A DNA stretch of 64,000 nucleotides from Poseidonibacter lekithochrous. Lineage in GTDB: Bacteria > Campylobacterota > Campylobacteria > Campylobacterales > Arcobacteraceae. Under the pieces are notes generated by a model. The model was given only the letters and a program-made list of their open reading frames with translations. It did not search any database and had not been told where the DNA came from. Below, piece after piece: positions 36,145 to 45,489 of the stretch. The stretch covers positions 2,232,001-2,296,000 of the forward strand of contig NZ_CP054052.1 in assembly GCF_013283835.1 (NCBI RefSeq). The letters are read 5' to 3'. Made by a program: the position numbers and the translations under genes. Each line of letters starts with the position of its first letter. Positions within the stretch are counted from its first letter, which is position 1.

Positions 36145-36939
36145 TTATTTCTCATTTTTATAATTATTTGGAGTTTTTGCAAAAACTCTTTTAAAGACTT
36201 TACTAAAATGACTTTGATCATAAAACCCTACATCACAGGATAACTGTGATAAATTAATATCCCTATTTTGAGTTAATTCTTGTCGTGCTTTTTCAATTCT
36301 TTTATTGATTAAAAAAGCATGGGGTGTTAATCCAAATTTCTTCTTAAATACTCTAATAATATAAAATTCATTATAACCTATAGCTTTTGATATATCTGAT
36401 AGTGTAATAGCATTACAAAGATTATTTTGAATATATTTTTCAACTTCTTTAAAAATAATATGTTCATCTTCACTTTCATTACTCTTATTATCAAAACACA
36501 TATACTCTTTTAATATTTTTTCTAAAATAGTTTTTAATCTATTTATATTAACTTTTGAATCTGTATTAATTATTGATTTGAATATTTTTAGAAGTTCCTT
36601 GTATATAATTTCATCTTCAATTAAATTTTGAAGATATATAAAATTCTCTTCATTCTGAATACTTTTACACCACTTTACATCTAAGTGCAAGGTAAAATAG
36701 TCTACATTTTCTTTCTTTCTACTTTTTGTTCTATGCACTTCATTTGGGTTAAATATTACTATTTTATTAGGAATTAACACTTGTGAATCTTTAGAATGAA
36801 ACTCTGCGTCTATTTCACCTGAACCTAGAATACTTAAAGCTAAAGTTTCATGAGAGTGTTTTGAGTAATCCAAAAAGTATTTTTTACCGTGATTTAACTC
36901 AGCAAAAATATCACCATTATTATCATATATTTTTTTCAT
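36145..36939 (-). CDS. AraC-family transcriptional regulator
   Basis: A 264-aa regulator. The N-terminal half (HGKKYFLDYSKHSHETLALSILGSGEIDAEF, IFNPNEVHRTKSRKKENVDYFTLHL) looks like the cupin-type AraC ligand domain. The C-terminal about 100 residues hold the two helix-turn-helix motifs: ITLSDISKAIGYNEFYIIRVFKKKFGL and NLSQLSCDVGFYDQSHFSKVFKRVFAKTP. It diverges from a gate-domain membrane protein gene 116 nt away, the natural target. The ligand is unknown. Confidence 0.9.
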   Translation of the reverse strand: MKKIYDNNGDIFAELNHGKKYFLDYSKHSHETLALSILGSGEIDAEFHSKDSQVLIPNKIVIFNPNEVHRTKSRKKENVDYFTLHLDVKWCKSIQNEENFIYLQNLIEDEIIYKELLKIFKSIINTDSKVNINRLKTILEKILKEYMCFDNKSNESEDEHIIFKEVEKYIQNNLCNAITLSDISKAIGYNEFYIIRVFKKKFGLTPHAFLINKRIEKARQELTQNRDINLSQLSCDVGFYDQSHFSKVFKRVFAKTPNNYKNEK

Positions 36940-37055
36940 TTTCTTCTTTCTGTTGCAAAAGTATAACAGAAAAAATCAAATATATAAAAGTCAGTTTTTT
37001 ACTATACTCACAAAATATAATTTGATATTATTCTAAAAAATCATAAGGTTTTTAT

Positions 37056-37949
37056 ATGAATTATAAACAAACAATTCAAACATCTCTAAAAAGCATTTGG
37101 ATAATACTAAAACTAGTAATAGCTATTTATATCCTTGCTGATGTATTATTTTATTACAATGTGTTATCGAACTTCTCTTTTTTAGTTGAACCATTAACAA
37201 CGCTAATGGGATTGCCAGCTGAAGCATCACTTGCAATTATTAGTGGTATCTTTCTAAATTTATATGCAGCAATTGCATTTGCTGCACCACTTGATTTATC
37301 TATTCATCAATGGAGTATTCTTGCAGTATTTCTTGGAGTTTGTCATTCCCTAGTAGTAGAAAGTGTGATAATGAAAAAAATTGGTTTATCAAATCTATAT
37401 TCCTACTCTTTAAGAATTATTGCAGGATTTGTACTAGGAGTTATAACATTTTTAATGCCAAGTTCATGGTTTAGCTCAAGCATAACAAAGTCTAATTACT
37501 CAAATGATGTTTATTCATCAATTAGTGAACTTTTATATAATTCTTTATTTAATTCAATAATATTAAGTTTAAAAATTATCATCTTAATAACGCTTCTAAT
37601 TTTTATTATGGACTTTATTAAAACAAGAAATTTTATAAAAGAATCAAAGAAAAATGTAAGTAAAGGTTTTTCTTTAACTGTTGGTATTTTTTTAGGAATC
37701 ACTTATGGAGCAGGAATTTTAATAAGTGAAGTACAAAGTGGAAGAATAAAAGAAAATGATGTTTTTTATATTGGTACATTTTTAATGATTTGTCATGCAA
37801 TTATTGAAGATACTTTACTTTTTGTAATATTTGGAGCGGATTTCACTATGGTTATACTAATAAGAACACTTGCTGCAATAGTAATTTCTTATTTATTACT
37901 GTTTATATATAAAAGAAGTAAAAATAATTTACTAAGTACTAGTAGTTAA
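37056..37949 (+). CDS. Nucleoside-recognition (Gate) domain membrane protein
   Basis: A 297-aa inner-membrane protein with about eight helices arranged as two related halves. Stretches such as FLVEPLTTLMGLPAEASLAIISGIFLNLYAAI and VFLGVCHSLVVESVIMKKIGL, repeated in weaker form as GAGILISEVQSGRI and MICHAIIEDTLLFVIFGADF, are typical of the nucleoside-recognition or gate family also seen in FeoB and spore maturation proteins. Substrate unknown. A divergent AraC regulator shares its upstream region. The TTTTT-rich start region has AAGG before the ATG. Confidence 0.75.
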   Translation: MNYKQTIQTSLKSIWIILKLVIAIYILADVLFYYNVLSNFSFLVEPLTTLMGLPAEASLAIISGIFLNLYAAIAFAAPLDLSIHQWSILAVFLGVCHSLVVESVIMKKIGLSNLYSYSLRIIAGFVLGVITFLMPSSWFSSSITKSNYSNDVYSSISELLYNSLFNSIILSLKIIILITLLIFIMDFIKTRNFIKESKKNVSKGFSLTVGIFLGITYGAGILISEVQSGRIKENDVFYIGTFLMICHAIIEDTLLFVIFGADFTMVILIRTLAAIVISYLLLFIYKRSKNNLLSTSS

Positions 37950-38031
37950 GCATAAAGTCTTAAAGTTTAGTTTATATATCTTTTAATCAATCTTTAGATA
38001 TTATAATTTTCAATTTTCCATAGGACGGCCT

Positions 38032-38763
38032 TTGAAACTACTACTTAGTTTATTAATTTTTTCGATCTCATTATTTGCGGCTGAAGGTGACTTGCCAATA
38101 GTTAATTTATCTGTTGCAGCACTTGAAGAACCAGCACAATTTGTTAAAACAATTAATATTGCTATTATTCTTGCATTACTTGTACTTGCACCATCATTAT
38201 TATTGATGGTTACGTCATTTACAAGAATCATTATTGTATTTTCACTTTTAAGACAGGCTATGGGTTTACAACAAACTCCACCTACTCAGATTGTTATTTC
38301 ACTTGGTTTAATTTTGACAATATTCATTATGGAACCTTATGCAAAGAAATCATGGGAAGAAGGTGTTAAACCCTATATGGATGAGCAGATAGGATATGAG
38401 GAAGCCTTTGAAAAAGGTGCCGCTCCTTTCAAAAACTTTATGATAAAAAATACAAGAGAATCTGATCTTGCACTATTTTATCGTATTAAAAAAGAACCAA
38501 ATCCAAAAAATGTTGAAGATGTAGCACTTACACTTCTTATGCCAGCTTTTATTGTAAGTGAGCTAAGAACAGCATTTGAAATTGGATTCTTAATCTTTTT
38601 ACCCTTCTTGGTAATTGATATTATTGTTGCGTCCATTCTGATGTCCCTAGGGATGATGATGTTACCTCCTGTTATGATATCCTTACCTATTAAAATCATA
38701 TTCTTTATTGTAATTGATGGTTGGCAGTTAATTATTGGTAACCTAGCACAATCTTTTAAGTGA
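38032..38763 (+). CDS. fliP: Flagellar type III export gate protein FliP
   Basis: FliP forms the core of the flagellar export gate with FliQ and FliR. The 243-aa protein has a cleavable signal (KLLLSLLIFSISLFAAEG), then SFTRIIIVFSLLRQAMGLQQTPPTQIVISLGLILT, the conserved cytoplasmic/periplasmic middle domain, and the C-terminal helices FEIGFLIFLPFLVIDIIVASILMSLGMMMLPP. The start is TTG, with AGGA 6 nt upstream; no ATG or GTG gives an intact signal peptide. It stands apart from other flagellar genes and is followed after 51 nt by the SlyD-like gene. Confidence 0.95.
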   Translation: MKLLLSLLIFSISLFAAEGDLPIVNLSVAALEEPAQFVKTINIAIILALLVLAPSLLLMVTSFTRIIIVFSLLRQAMGLQQTPPTQIVISLGLILTIFIMEPYAKKSWEEGVKPYMDEQIGYEEAFEKGAAPFKNFMIKNTRESDLALFYRIKKEPNPKNVEDVALTLLMPAFIVSELRTAFEIGFLIFLPFLVIDIIVASILMSLGMMMLPPVMISLPIKIIFFIVIDGWQLIIGNLAQSFK

Positions 38764-38814
38764 TGATTTTAAAACAAAAAAATACAAAATATTATATAAA
38801 ATAAAGGAGCCTTT

Positions 38815-39237
38815 ATGGCTATTGAAATAAATCAAACTGTAAAAATATTATTCGAAGTAAAAATTGACGGCGTTGTTGTTGATGGGAGTAGAAGTAAAAA
38901 ACCTTTTGAGTTTAACTATGGAGTAGGACAGCTTATTCCAGGCTTAGAGAAAAGAATTGTAAATATGAAAGCAGGAGAAGCTGCTGAGATTTTAGTTCCT
39001 GCTGCTGAGGCATATGGAGAATATGATGAAAATGCTGTACAAACTTTACCATTAGCACAATTTGATGATATTGCAGATTTAAAAATTGGAATGCAAGTTC
39101 AAGGTGAAGATGAAGATGGACAACCTATTCAATTTACAGTAAAAGAAATTACTGCTACTACTGTTACTATTGATTTAAACCATCCATTAGCTGGAAAAGA
39201 TATCGAATACAAAATCAAAATTGATTCATTAATATAA
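38815..39237 (+). CDS. SlyD-like FKBP peptidyl-prolyl isomerase
   Basis: A 140-aa FKBP-type isomerase of the SlyD group, with the FKBP fold start VKILFEVKIDGVVVDGSRSKKPFEFNYGVGQLIPGLEKRIVNM, an inserted-flap (IF) domain (ILVPAAEAYGEYDENAVQTLPLAQFDDI), and the closing DLNHPLAGKDIEYKIKIDSL. The His/Cys-rich metal tail of E. coli SlyD is missing, so nickel storage is not expected. SD AAAGGAG precedes the ATG. A hairpin follows the gene. Confidence 0.88.
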   Translation: MAIEINQTVKILFEVKIDGVVVDGSRSKKPFEFNYGVGQLIPGLEKRIVNMKAGEAAEILVPAAEAYGEYDENAVQTLPLAQFDDIADLKIGMQVQGEDEDGQPIQFTVKEITATTVTIDLNHPLAGKDIEYKIKIDSLI

Positions 39238-39248
39238 TCAATTCCCTT

Positions 39249-39275
39249 ATGAATTGCTATAATTTAGCAATTCAT
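39249..39275 (+). terminator. Hairpin after the SlyD-like gene
   Basis: ATGAATTGCTA / TAGCAATTCAT is an 11-bp perfect stem with a TAATT loop. The following tract is A/T-rich, without a clean T run, so it may be a terminator or an RNA-stabilising stem. Confidence 0.5.
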
Positions 39276-39426
39276 AATGCTAAATATTTCTTTTAAATAA
39301 CTACTAATTATTATTTTTATAAGCACAGGATATATAACTTTTTTTTATAATAAATACCACTAATTTTTAAACAAAATTCAATATTTTTAAGTATAATCCA
39401 CCATAATGTAATGGATGGAGAAATTT

Positions 39427-40788
39427 ATGTATAAAATTTTCTTATCTTTATTATTGTTTACTGCACTTTATTCACAAACTGTAAACTTCGCAGAAGTATT
39501 AGATTTAACAATAAACAATAACAAAGAATTAAAAAATCAAAAACTAAATATAGAAATATCAAAATTAAATATAAAAGAAATCAGTGCTATTAACTATGGT
39601 AAATTAACTTTTACAGAAGAAATGAGTAGAACAAACCATGCAGGGCATGTTTTTAATTCTAAACTATCTTCAAGAGAAGCATCATTCAATGACTTTGGGG
39701 CAGGAGATTTTAAAGGAAGTTCTAGTTTAAAAGTTGAACCAAATAATCTTAATTATCCAGAAGATAGAAATAATTTTAATACTAAATTAGCTTATAATTT
39801 GCCTATATTTACAGGCTTTAAAATCTCAAATCAAAAAGAGATATTAAAACTACAACAAAAAGCTACAGAAGTAAAATATACTCTAAATAAAAAACAACTC
39901 TCATATGAAGTTCTAAAAGCTTACAATGCAGCAGTAGTTTCAAAAGAGTTTATTAAAGCTGTTAAAAAAGCAAAAGAAGCAATATCTTATGTAGTTAAAT
40001 CAGCCAATGCTTTTCATAAAGAAGGACTTGTAACAAAAATCGATGTTAAACAAGCAAAAGTTTATGAGCTTAATACAAATACAAAACTTATTGATGCACA
40101 AAATAGATTTGATCTAGCAATTGCATATCTTAAATTCTTAACTTCAAAAGATGATATTAAAGATGTAAGTGAATTAAAATATATTTATTGTGATATTTCT
40201 AATTTAGATAATGTTTATGAAAGAGCTTACAAAAATAGAGATGAATTAAAAATGCAAAAGTTTAATAAAAAAGCTATAGAAAAAAATATTAACATCAGTA
40301 ATAGTGAATATTATCCAAGTGTTTATTCTCATCTTGAATATGGTTTTAATGATGATAGATTAACTCTAGAGGATGACAAAGACTACTATATGGCAATGAT
40401 TGGATTAAACTATACACTTTTTGATAATACAAGAAGTATTAAAAAGCAAAAAAGTAAAATTCAATTTCAAAAAGCTATTTTAAATTATGAACATTTAAAA
40501 GATGCTATCAAACTTGACTTAGATAAAGCACTACTAGATTTAAAATCTAAAGAAAAAATCCTAAAAGAAAAAAAACTTGCAAAAGATTTAGCCCAAGAAG
40601 TTTTTGACCAATCTACACTTATGTACAAAAACCAACTAATAGCAATGACAAACTTATTAGAACAAGAAGCAAATCTTAGAAAAAATGAAGCAGAATTAAT
40701 TGTAGCAAAGTTTGAAAGCTCGCTTGCTCTTGCAAAAGTAGCAACAGTATTAGGTGTTGATTTCTCTAATACAATTTATAATAAATAA
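39427..40788 (+). CDS. TolC-family outer-membrane efflux protein
   Basis: The outer-membrane channel of an RND pump, with 453 aa from the chosen ATG. That ATG has GGATGGAG 6 nt upstream; the in-frame ATG at 39415 lies inside that site. A signal peptide (YKIFLSLLLFTALYSQ) leads into long alternating alpha-helical hairpins (NKELKNQKLNIEISKLNIKEI, ANAFHKEGLVTKIDVKQAKVYELNTNTKLIDAQ) and the second repeat (TNLLEQEANLRKNEAELIVAKFESSLALAK), as in TolC. It is first in an operon with the adaptor and the two pump halves. Confidence 0.9.
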   Translation: MYKIFLSLLLFTALYSQTVNFAEVLDLTINNNKELKNQKLNIEISKLNIKEISAINYGKLTFTEEMSRTNHAGHVFNSKLSSREASFNDFGAGDFKGSSSLKVEPNNLNYPEDRNNFNTKLAYNLPIFTGFKISNQKEILKLQQKATEVKYTLNKKQLSYEVLKAYNAAVVSKEFIKAVKKAKEAISYVVKSANAFHKEGLVTKIDVKQAKVYELNTNTKLIDAQNRFDLAIAYLKFLTSKDDIKDVSELKYIYCDISNLDNVYERAYKNRDELKMQKFNKKAIEKNINISNSEYYPSVYSHLEYGFNDDRLTLEDDKDYYMAMIGLNYTLFDNTRSIKKQKSKIQFQKAILNYEHLKDAIKLDLDKALLDLKSKEKILKEKKLAKDLAQEVFDQSTLMYKNQLIAMTNLLEQEANLRKNEAELIVAKFESSLALAKVATVLGVDFSNTIYNK

Positions 40789-40800
40789 AGGCAAAATAAA

Positions 40801-41565
40801 ATGATAAGAAAAATACTATTAATATTAACACTATTTTTATTCGCACAAGGTAATGAAATCGAATTATCAGGAACAGTAATTTCGGATAATGAAAAAGTAA
40901 TTACAAGTAGAAATATGGGGTTTATCAAAAACGTATATGTTGTTGAAGGTTCTTTTGTAAAAAAAGGTCAATTATTATATGAAATTGATTCATCAAGCAT
41001 AGATTCAAAAAAACAAGAAGCCCTATTAAATCTTGAGATTCAACAAAATAAACTAGATAATATTCAGACAAACTACAATAGATACAAAAGATTATATGCC
41101 CAAGATTTAGTACCAAAATATGATGTGGAACAACTAGAATTAAATTTGCTAAATGTAAAAAATATGATTTCAATTGCAAAAGCAAAACTAAAAGAAGTTA
41201 ACGCTTTATATGACTATTCAAAAATTAAAGCTCCAAATAATGGTCTAATTATCAAAAAATCAATAAAAGCCGGAGAAATGGCATTGCCAAGTGTACCTGC
41301 ACTTATTTTATCTGATTTAGGAAGCCTAAAAATCAAAACAGAAATATCAGAGAATAATCTAAATAGTGTAAAACTTGGTCAAGAAGTAAAAGTAAATATT
41401 CCATCTATTAAATTAAAAACTTTAGGTAAAGTATCAGCTATTATTCCTAATATCAACTCTATGACTCACTCATTTACTCTTAAAATCTCATTTAATGCAC
41501 AAGATAAAAAAGTATATCCAGGAATGTACTCAAAACTATACTTGTTATTAGAAGAAGAGAAATAA
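40801..41565 (+). CDS. RND periplasmic adaptor (MFP/HlyD family)
   Basis: A 254-aa adaptor that links the pump to TolC. It has a signal (LLILTLFLFAQG), a biotinyl-lipoyl half (GFIKNVYVVEGSFVKKGQLLYEIDSS), a helical hairpin (about 65-115, RYKRLYAQDLVPKYDVEQLELN), the second lipoyl half (YSKIKAPNNGLIIKKSIKAGEMALP) and a beta-barrel domain. At 254 aa it is short for the family (about 350-400) and lacks most of the membrane-proximal domain. It starts 12 nt after tolC and ends 1 nt before the pump gene. Confidence 0.88.
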   Translation: MIRKILLILTLFLFAQGNEIELSGTVISDNEKVITSRNMGFIKNVYVVEGSFVKKGQLLYEIDSSSIDSKKQEALLNLEIQQNKLDNIQTNYNRYKRLYAQDLVPKYDVEQLELNLLNVKNMISIAKAKLKEVNALYDYSKIKAPNNGLIIKKSIKAGEMALPSVPALILSDLGSLKIKTEISENNLNSVKLGQEVKVNIPSIKLKTLGKVSAIIPNINSMTHSFTLKISFNAQDKKVYPGMYSKLYLLLEEEK

Positions 41566-41566
41566 T

Positions 41567-43141
41567 ATGAATGAAAAAGAGTTCTCCCAAAATATAAACA
41601 AAGATTTAAATATTGCAGGTAGATTATCACTTGGTTTTATAAACCATCCTCTAACTGCAATTTCAATATTTTTTATTTTAGCCCTTGGATATATTTCTTT
41701 GATTTTAATGCCAAGAGAAGAAAATCCACAAATTAAAGTAAGTGGAGGAGCTGTGATCGTTGCAATGCCAGGAGCAAAACCTAGTGAAATACAAAAAGTA
41801 ATCATAGAACCACTGGAGAAAAAAATAAAAGAAATCAAAGGAGTTGAACATATATACTCTTTTGCCAAAGACTCTGTTGGTATTGTTCAAGCTCAATATT
41901 ACATTGGACAAGATAAAGAAGACTCAAATCTAAAGCTTTATGACCAAGTAATGAGAAATATGGATTTAATGCCAAAAGGTGCAATGCAACCTATTATTAA
42001 AACTATGGATATTGATACAGATATACCAGTAGCTACTATTGCTTTTTACGCTAAAAAAGATAAAAATGGAAATGTTATATCTCAAACCAAACTTTACAAA
42101 GAAGTAAACAAAATTACAAGAGAGATTAATAAAATAGATAATGTTGCTTTGATTGATTTAAAAGGTGAAAAGAAAGAGCAATATAATATCTTAGTAGATT
42201 CAAATAAAATCTCTGCATATAATCTATCTCTAGCACAAGTAATGACACAAGTAAAAGCCCTATCATATAAAACTCCAAATATTGAAGGTCAAACAAAAAG
42301 TGGTGAGATATTAGTATTTGGAGTAAAACACGCTATTCAATCAGCAAAAGATATTGAAAATATTATAGTTTCATATACAAGTGGAGTTGCTATATATCTA
42401 AAAGATATTGCAACAGTGCAGAGATCTTGGGATATTCAAAATAAAAAAGAAGCAATTTTATATCAAAAAAACACTGATGGAAAATATGAAGAAATAGAAC
42501 AAGTAACAATGATGGTATCTAAACTAAAAGGTGCTAACTCTGTTGTAATTAATGAACGAGTATTTGAATATATGGATTCCATAAAAGATGAATTATTAAA
42601 TAAACATATAGCTTATACTATCACTAGAGATGATGGATATACCGCTAATAATGCGGTAAACTCATTAGTTCAAAACTTACTTATTTCAATAGGAATTATT
42701 GCAATCTTATTAATTTTCACTTTAGGTTTTAAAGAAGCTATGATTGTATCTCTTACCGTTCCTATGATTTTATCATTGACTTTATTTACTGGATTTTTAA
42801 TAGATGAAACAATAAATCGAATAACGCTTTTTGCACTTCTTGTAAGTCTTGGAATGCTTGTTGATGCTGCTATTATTGTAATTGAGAATATTCATAGACA
42901 TAGAAAGTTCTCAAAACATTCAGATATTACAGTGATTTCTATTAATGCAACAAATGAGATAGGAAATGCCACTAATATTGCAACCATCGCTATTATCATG
43001 ACATTTATTCCTATGTTCTTTGTAGGTGGTATGATGGGGCAATTTATGCACCCTCTTCCTGTATTTGTACCAATATCATTAGTTATGTCTTTATTTGTGG
43101 CTTACGCCTTTACACCGTATTTAATTAGAAAATTTTTATAG
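41567..43141 (+). CDS. RND efflux pump, N-terminal half (split permease)
   Basis: This 524-aa protein equals the first half of an AcrB/CusA-type pump: TM1 (about 28-48, LTAISIFFILALGYISLIL), the first periplasmic porter domain (EKKIKEIKGVEHIYSFAKDSVGIVQAQ), and TM2-6, with the TM4 proton-relay motif LGMLVDAAIIVIENIHRH (one Asp, as in CusA-like pumps) and the end FVAYAFTPYLIRKFL. Normal RND pumps continue for another 500 residues. Here TAG ends the frame exactly at the TM6/TM7 junction. The second half restarts with its own ATG 13 nt on, in the same frame. Confidence 0.88.
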   Translation: MNEKEFSQNINKDLNIAGRLSLGFINHPLTAISIFFILALGYISLILMPREENPQIKVSGGAVIVAMPGAKPSEIQKVIIEPLEKKIKEIKGVEHIYSFAKDSVGIVQAQYYIGQDKEDSNLKLYDQVMRNMDLMPKGAMQPIIKTMDIDTDIPVATIAFYAKKDKNGNVISQTKLYKEVNKITREINKIDNVALIDLKGEKKEQYNILVDSNKISAYNLSLAQVMTQVKALSYKTPNIEGQTKSGEILVFGVKHAIQSAKDIENIIVSYTSGVAIYLKDIATVQRSWDIQNKKEAILYQKNTDGKYEEIEQVTMMVSKLKGANSVVINERVFEYMDSIKDELLNKHIAYTITRDDGYTANNAVNSLVQNLLISIGIIAILLIFTLGFKEAMIVSLTVPMILSLTLFTGFLIDETINRITLFALLVSLGMLVDAAIIVIENIHRHRKFSKHSDITVISINATNEIGNATNIATIAIIMTFIPMFFVGGMMGQFMHPLPVFVPISLVMSLFVAYAFTPYLIRKFL

Positions 43142-43153
43142 GATTATTGAATT

Positions 43154-44809
43154 ATGAAATTAGAACAATTTATTTATAACATACTAGAGTGTAAATCAAA
43201 ATCATTAATGGTTTATGCTATTACATTAATTTTATTTATTTTAAGTATTGCTACTTTTCCCACTAATATTGTTAAAGCAAAAATGCTTCCAGGAAAAGAT
43301 TCAGATACTTTCTCAATCTATGTAAAACTAAAAGATGGATATAGCATAAAACATACAAAAAAAGTAACAAGATGTATTTCAAATGAACTTCAAAAAAATG
43401 AAAATATCACAAATATATCTGTATTTTTAAGTGAAGGTCAACCCCTAGATTTTGCAGCACTTGTAAAACAAAGTGCTTTAAAAGACAAACAATGGCAAGC
43501 AGAGATGATGATAAACATCAAAAAAGCAGAAGATAGAGATATAACTAGTTATAACCTAGTTTCAACACTTCGAGCTCCTATTAAGTCACATTGTTCAATG
43601 TATGATGCAAATATCAAGTTTATTGAGCTTCCAGCTGGTCCTCCTGTATTAGCTTCTATTGTTGCTGAAATTTATGGAGGAAAGAACTTCCAAAATAGAA
43701 GAGATTTCTCATATAAAATTGCACAAGTTTTAAAAGAAAGAGCAACACTTGTAGATATTGATGTAATGGCTAGTAAGGATTATATTAAATACGAACTAGA
43801 ACTAGATAACAACAAAATCATCAAAAGTGGTGTTAGTTTGGAACAAATAAAAAATATTTTATATCTAGCATATGAAGGAATGGAAATTTCTGTTGTAAAT
43901 GAAAATCAAGCAGAAAATCAAATTCCAATATTTTTAAGACTTGATGATTCAAGATTATTAGAAACTAGTACAAAAGAATCATTACAAAACAAATTACAAA
44001 CATTAAAACTAATGAATAATAGAGGTTATATGGTAAGTTTATCAGCTTTTGTAAATATAAAAGAGGTAATCAAAGAACCCACAATAACATCTAAAAATTT
44101 AAATCAAATGATTAATGTAATTGCAGAAACAAATAAAGATAGCCAAATCTATCCATTACTTGATGCAAGAGCAGAAATGATAGAAAGATTTGCTAAAGAT
44201 TATGAGGTAATAAAAACAGATATGTTAAACCTATCATTTGTGAATAAAAAAACAAAGGAGAGATTTGATTTAATATTTGATGGAGAATTAAAAGTAACCC
44301 TAGATACATTTAGAGATTTAGGTGGGGCATTTATTATTGCATTAGTTTTAATATTCTTTTTAATGGTAATGTATTATAAAAGTTTTGCCCTATCAGGAGG
44401 TATTGTATTATCTAGTTTTGTATCTATTATTGGAGTTATATTTGCTCATGTTATTATGGATATATTTACTTATGATACTTTTTATTTAACAGCTACATCC
44501 TTGATTGGATTTATTGGTCTAATTGGTATTAATTCACGAAACTCAACACTTATTATTGATTTCTCAAAACAATTAGTACAAGAAGAAAAACTAAGTATCA
44601 ATGAAGCAATAGCAAAAGCTACAGCAACACGATCAAAACCAATTATTCTAACAGTTCTTACAATGGTATTCGCTTCATCATTACTAGCTACTGATGCAGT
44701 ATTTGGAGGACTAGGAGTTGCACTAATTGGTGGTACTCTAATCTCATATGTTGTATCAATGTTTTTTGTTCCAGTGATTATCAAAAACCATTTACGAAAG
44801 ATTATTTAA
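43154..44809 (+). CDS. RND efflux pump, C-terminal half (split permease)
   Basis: The 551-aa second half of the pump has TM7 (SLMVYAITLILFILSIATFPT), the second porter and docking domain (NITNISVFLSEGQPLDFAALV, KFIELPAGPPVLASIVAEIYGG), and TM8-12, with ITATSLIGFIGLIGINSRNSTLIIDF-like features and the typical TATRSKPIILTVLTMVFASSLL and GGLGVALIGGTLISYVVSMFFVPV. It has its own AGGA site 10 nt before the ATG. Both halves are full-length and well conserved, which suggests two subunits rather than a decaying gene. Its end overlaps the convergent response-regulator gene by 8 nt. Confidence 0.88.
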   Translation: MKLEQFIYNILECKSKSLMVYAITLILFILSIATFPTNIVKAKMLPGKDSDTFSIYVKLKDGYSIKHTKKVTRCISNELQKNENITNISVFLSEGQPLDFAALVKQSALKDKQWQAEMMINIKKAEDRDITSYNLVSTLRAPIKSHCSMYDANIKFIELPAGPPVLASIVAEIYGGKNFQNRRDFSYKIAQVLKERATLVDIDVMASKDYIKYELELDNNKIIKSGVSLEQIKNILYLAYEGMEISVVNENQAENQIPIFLRLDDSRLLETSTKESLQNKLQTLKLMNNRGYMVSLSAFVNIKEVIKEPTITSKNLNQMINVIAETNKDSQIYPLLDARAEMIERFAKDYEVIKTDMLNLSFVNKKTKERFDLIFDGELKVTLDTFRDLGGAFIIALVLIFFLMVMYYKSFALSGGIVLSSFVSIIGVIFAHVIMDIFTYDTFYLTATSLIGFIGLIGINSRNSTLIIDFSKQLVQEEKLSINEAIAKATATRSKPIILTVLTMVFASSLLATDAVFGGLGVALIGGTLISYVVSMFFVPVIIKNHLRKII

Positions 44810-45482
44810 GGCTATAGCCTTCTTGAGGGATATTAACAATAATATCTATCTCAAGTTTTTTTCGTAACTCTTTAATAAAAGTCTTTAAAGCACTTGTACT
44901 CATATGAGAATTTTCCCAAATTCGCTCTTCTATTTGATTATAAGTGGTAATACATTGATTTTTATTTTCAAATAATAGAGCTAAGAAATCACGTTCTCTT
45001 CTTCTAACTAAAACACTCTTTCCATCAAACTTCACTTCTCTTGTGGATAAATCGAGAAGTACTCCATCAGATATTTCAAGTAAGGAGCTAAATTTTTCTT
45101 TTATTATCTTATTTAATACTTCTTGTAGTTTCTTCGTATTTAAAGGTTTTACTATAAAATGATTGATATTAAAATTAATTAAACTAAATAAATACTCTTC
45201 TGTTGAGTGAGCAGTTAATACAACAATTTTTACATAACTATCTTCATTTCTAATTTTTTTAACAAGCTCAATACCATTACCGTTATTCATTTGAATATCA
45301 GTAAATATAATATCAGGATTAATATCTTTATAAATCTCATATGCTTCTTCCCCACTTGAGGCTTCATAGATATCATCAAAGTAATACTTTAGAGTATTAA
45401 TCACTCTTTTTCTAATACCTTTTTCATCTTCAACACATAAAATTGATAGTTTTTTTAATTCATCTAATAATTTATCTTCCAC
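44802..45482 (-). CDS. OmpR-type two-component response regulator
   Basis: A 226-aa regulator with a receiver domain (LSILCVEDEKGIRKRVINTLKYY, phospho-acceptor D62 in PDIIFTDIQMNNGNGIELV, switch VVLTAHSTEEYL, KPLNTKKL) and a winged-helix output domain (VLLDLSTREVKFDGKSVLVRRRERDFLALLFENKNQ and TSALKTFIKELRKKLEIDIIVNIPQEGYSL). It lies 7 nt downstream of its sensor kinase gene. The target is unknown; the convergent RND operon and the dpp operon beyond the kinase are the nearest candidates. Confidence 0.92.
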   Translation of the reverse strand: MEDKLLDELKKLSILCVEDEKGIRKRVINTLKYYFDDIYEASSGEEAYEIYKDINPDIIFTDIQMNNGNGIELVKKIRNEDSYVKIVVLTAHSTEEYLFSLINFNINHFIVKPLNTKKLQEVLNKIIKEKFSSLLEISDGVLLDLSTREVKFDGKSVLVRRRERDFLALLFENKNQCITTYNQIEERIWENSHMSTSALKTFIKELRKKLEIDIIVNIPQEGYSLK

Positions 45483-45489
45483 TTTATAC

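Noticed and set aside
43139-43156. TGA read as selenocysteine, or a frameshift, in the RND pump
   Set aside because: A TAG precedes the TGA in the same frame, both halves share the frame, and no SECIS-like hairpin is evident. A true split with restart fits better.
44808-44821. Palindrome AAGGCTATAGCCTT at the convergent RND/regulator ends
   Set aside because: A 5-bp stem with no T tract. It may help termination but is too weak to call.
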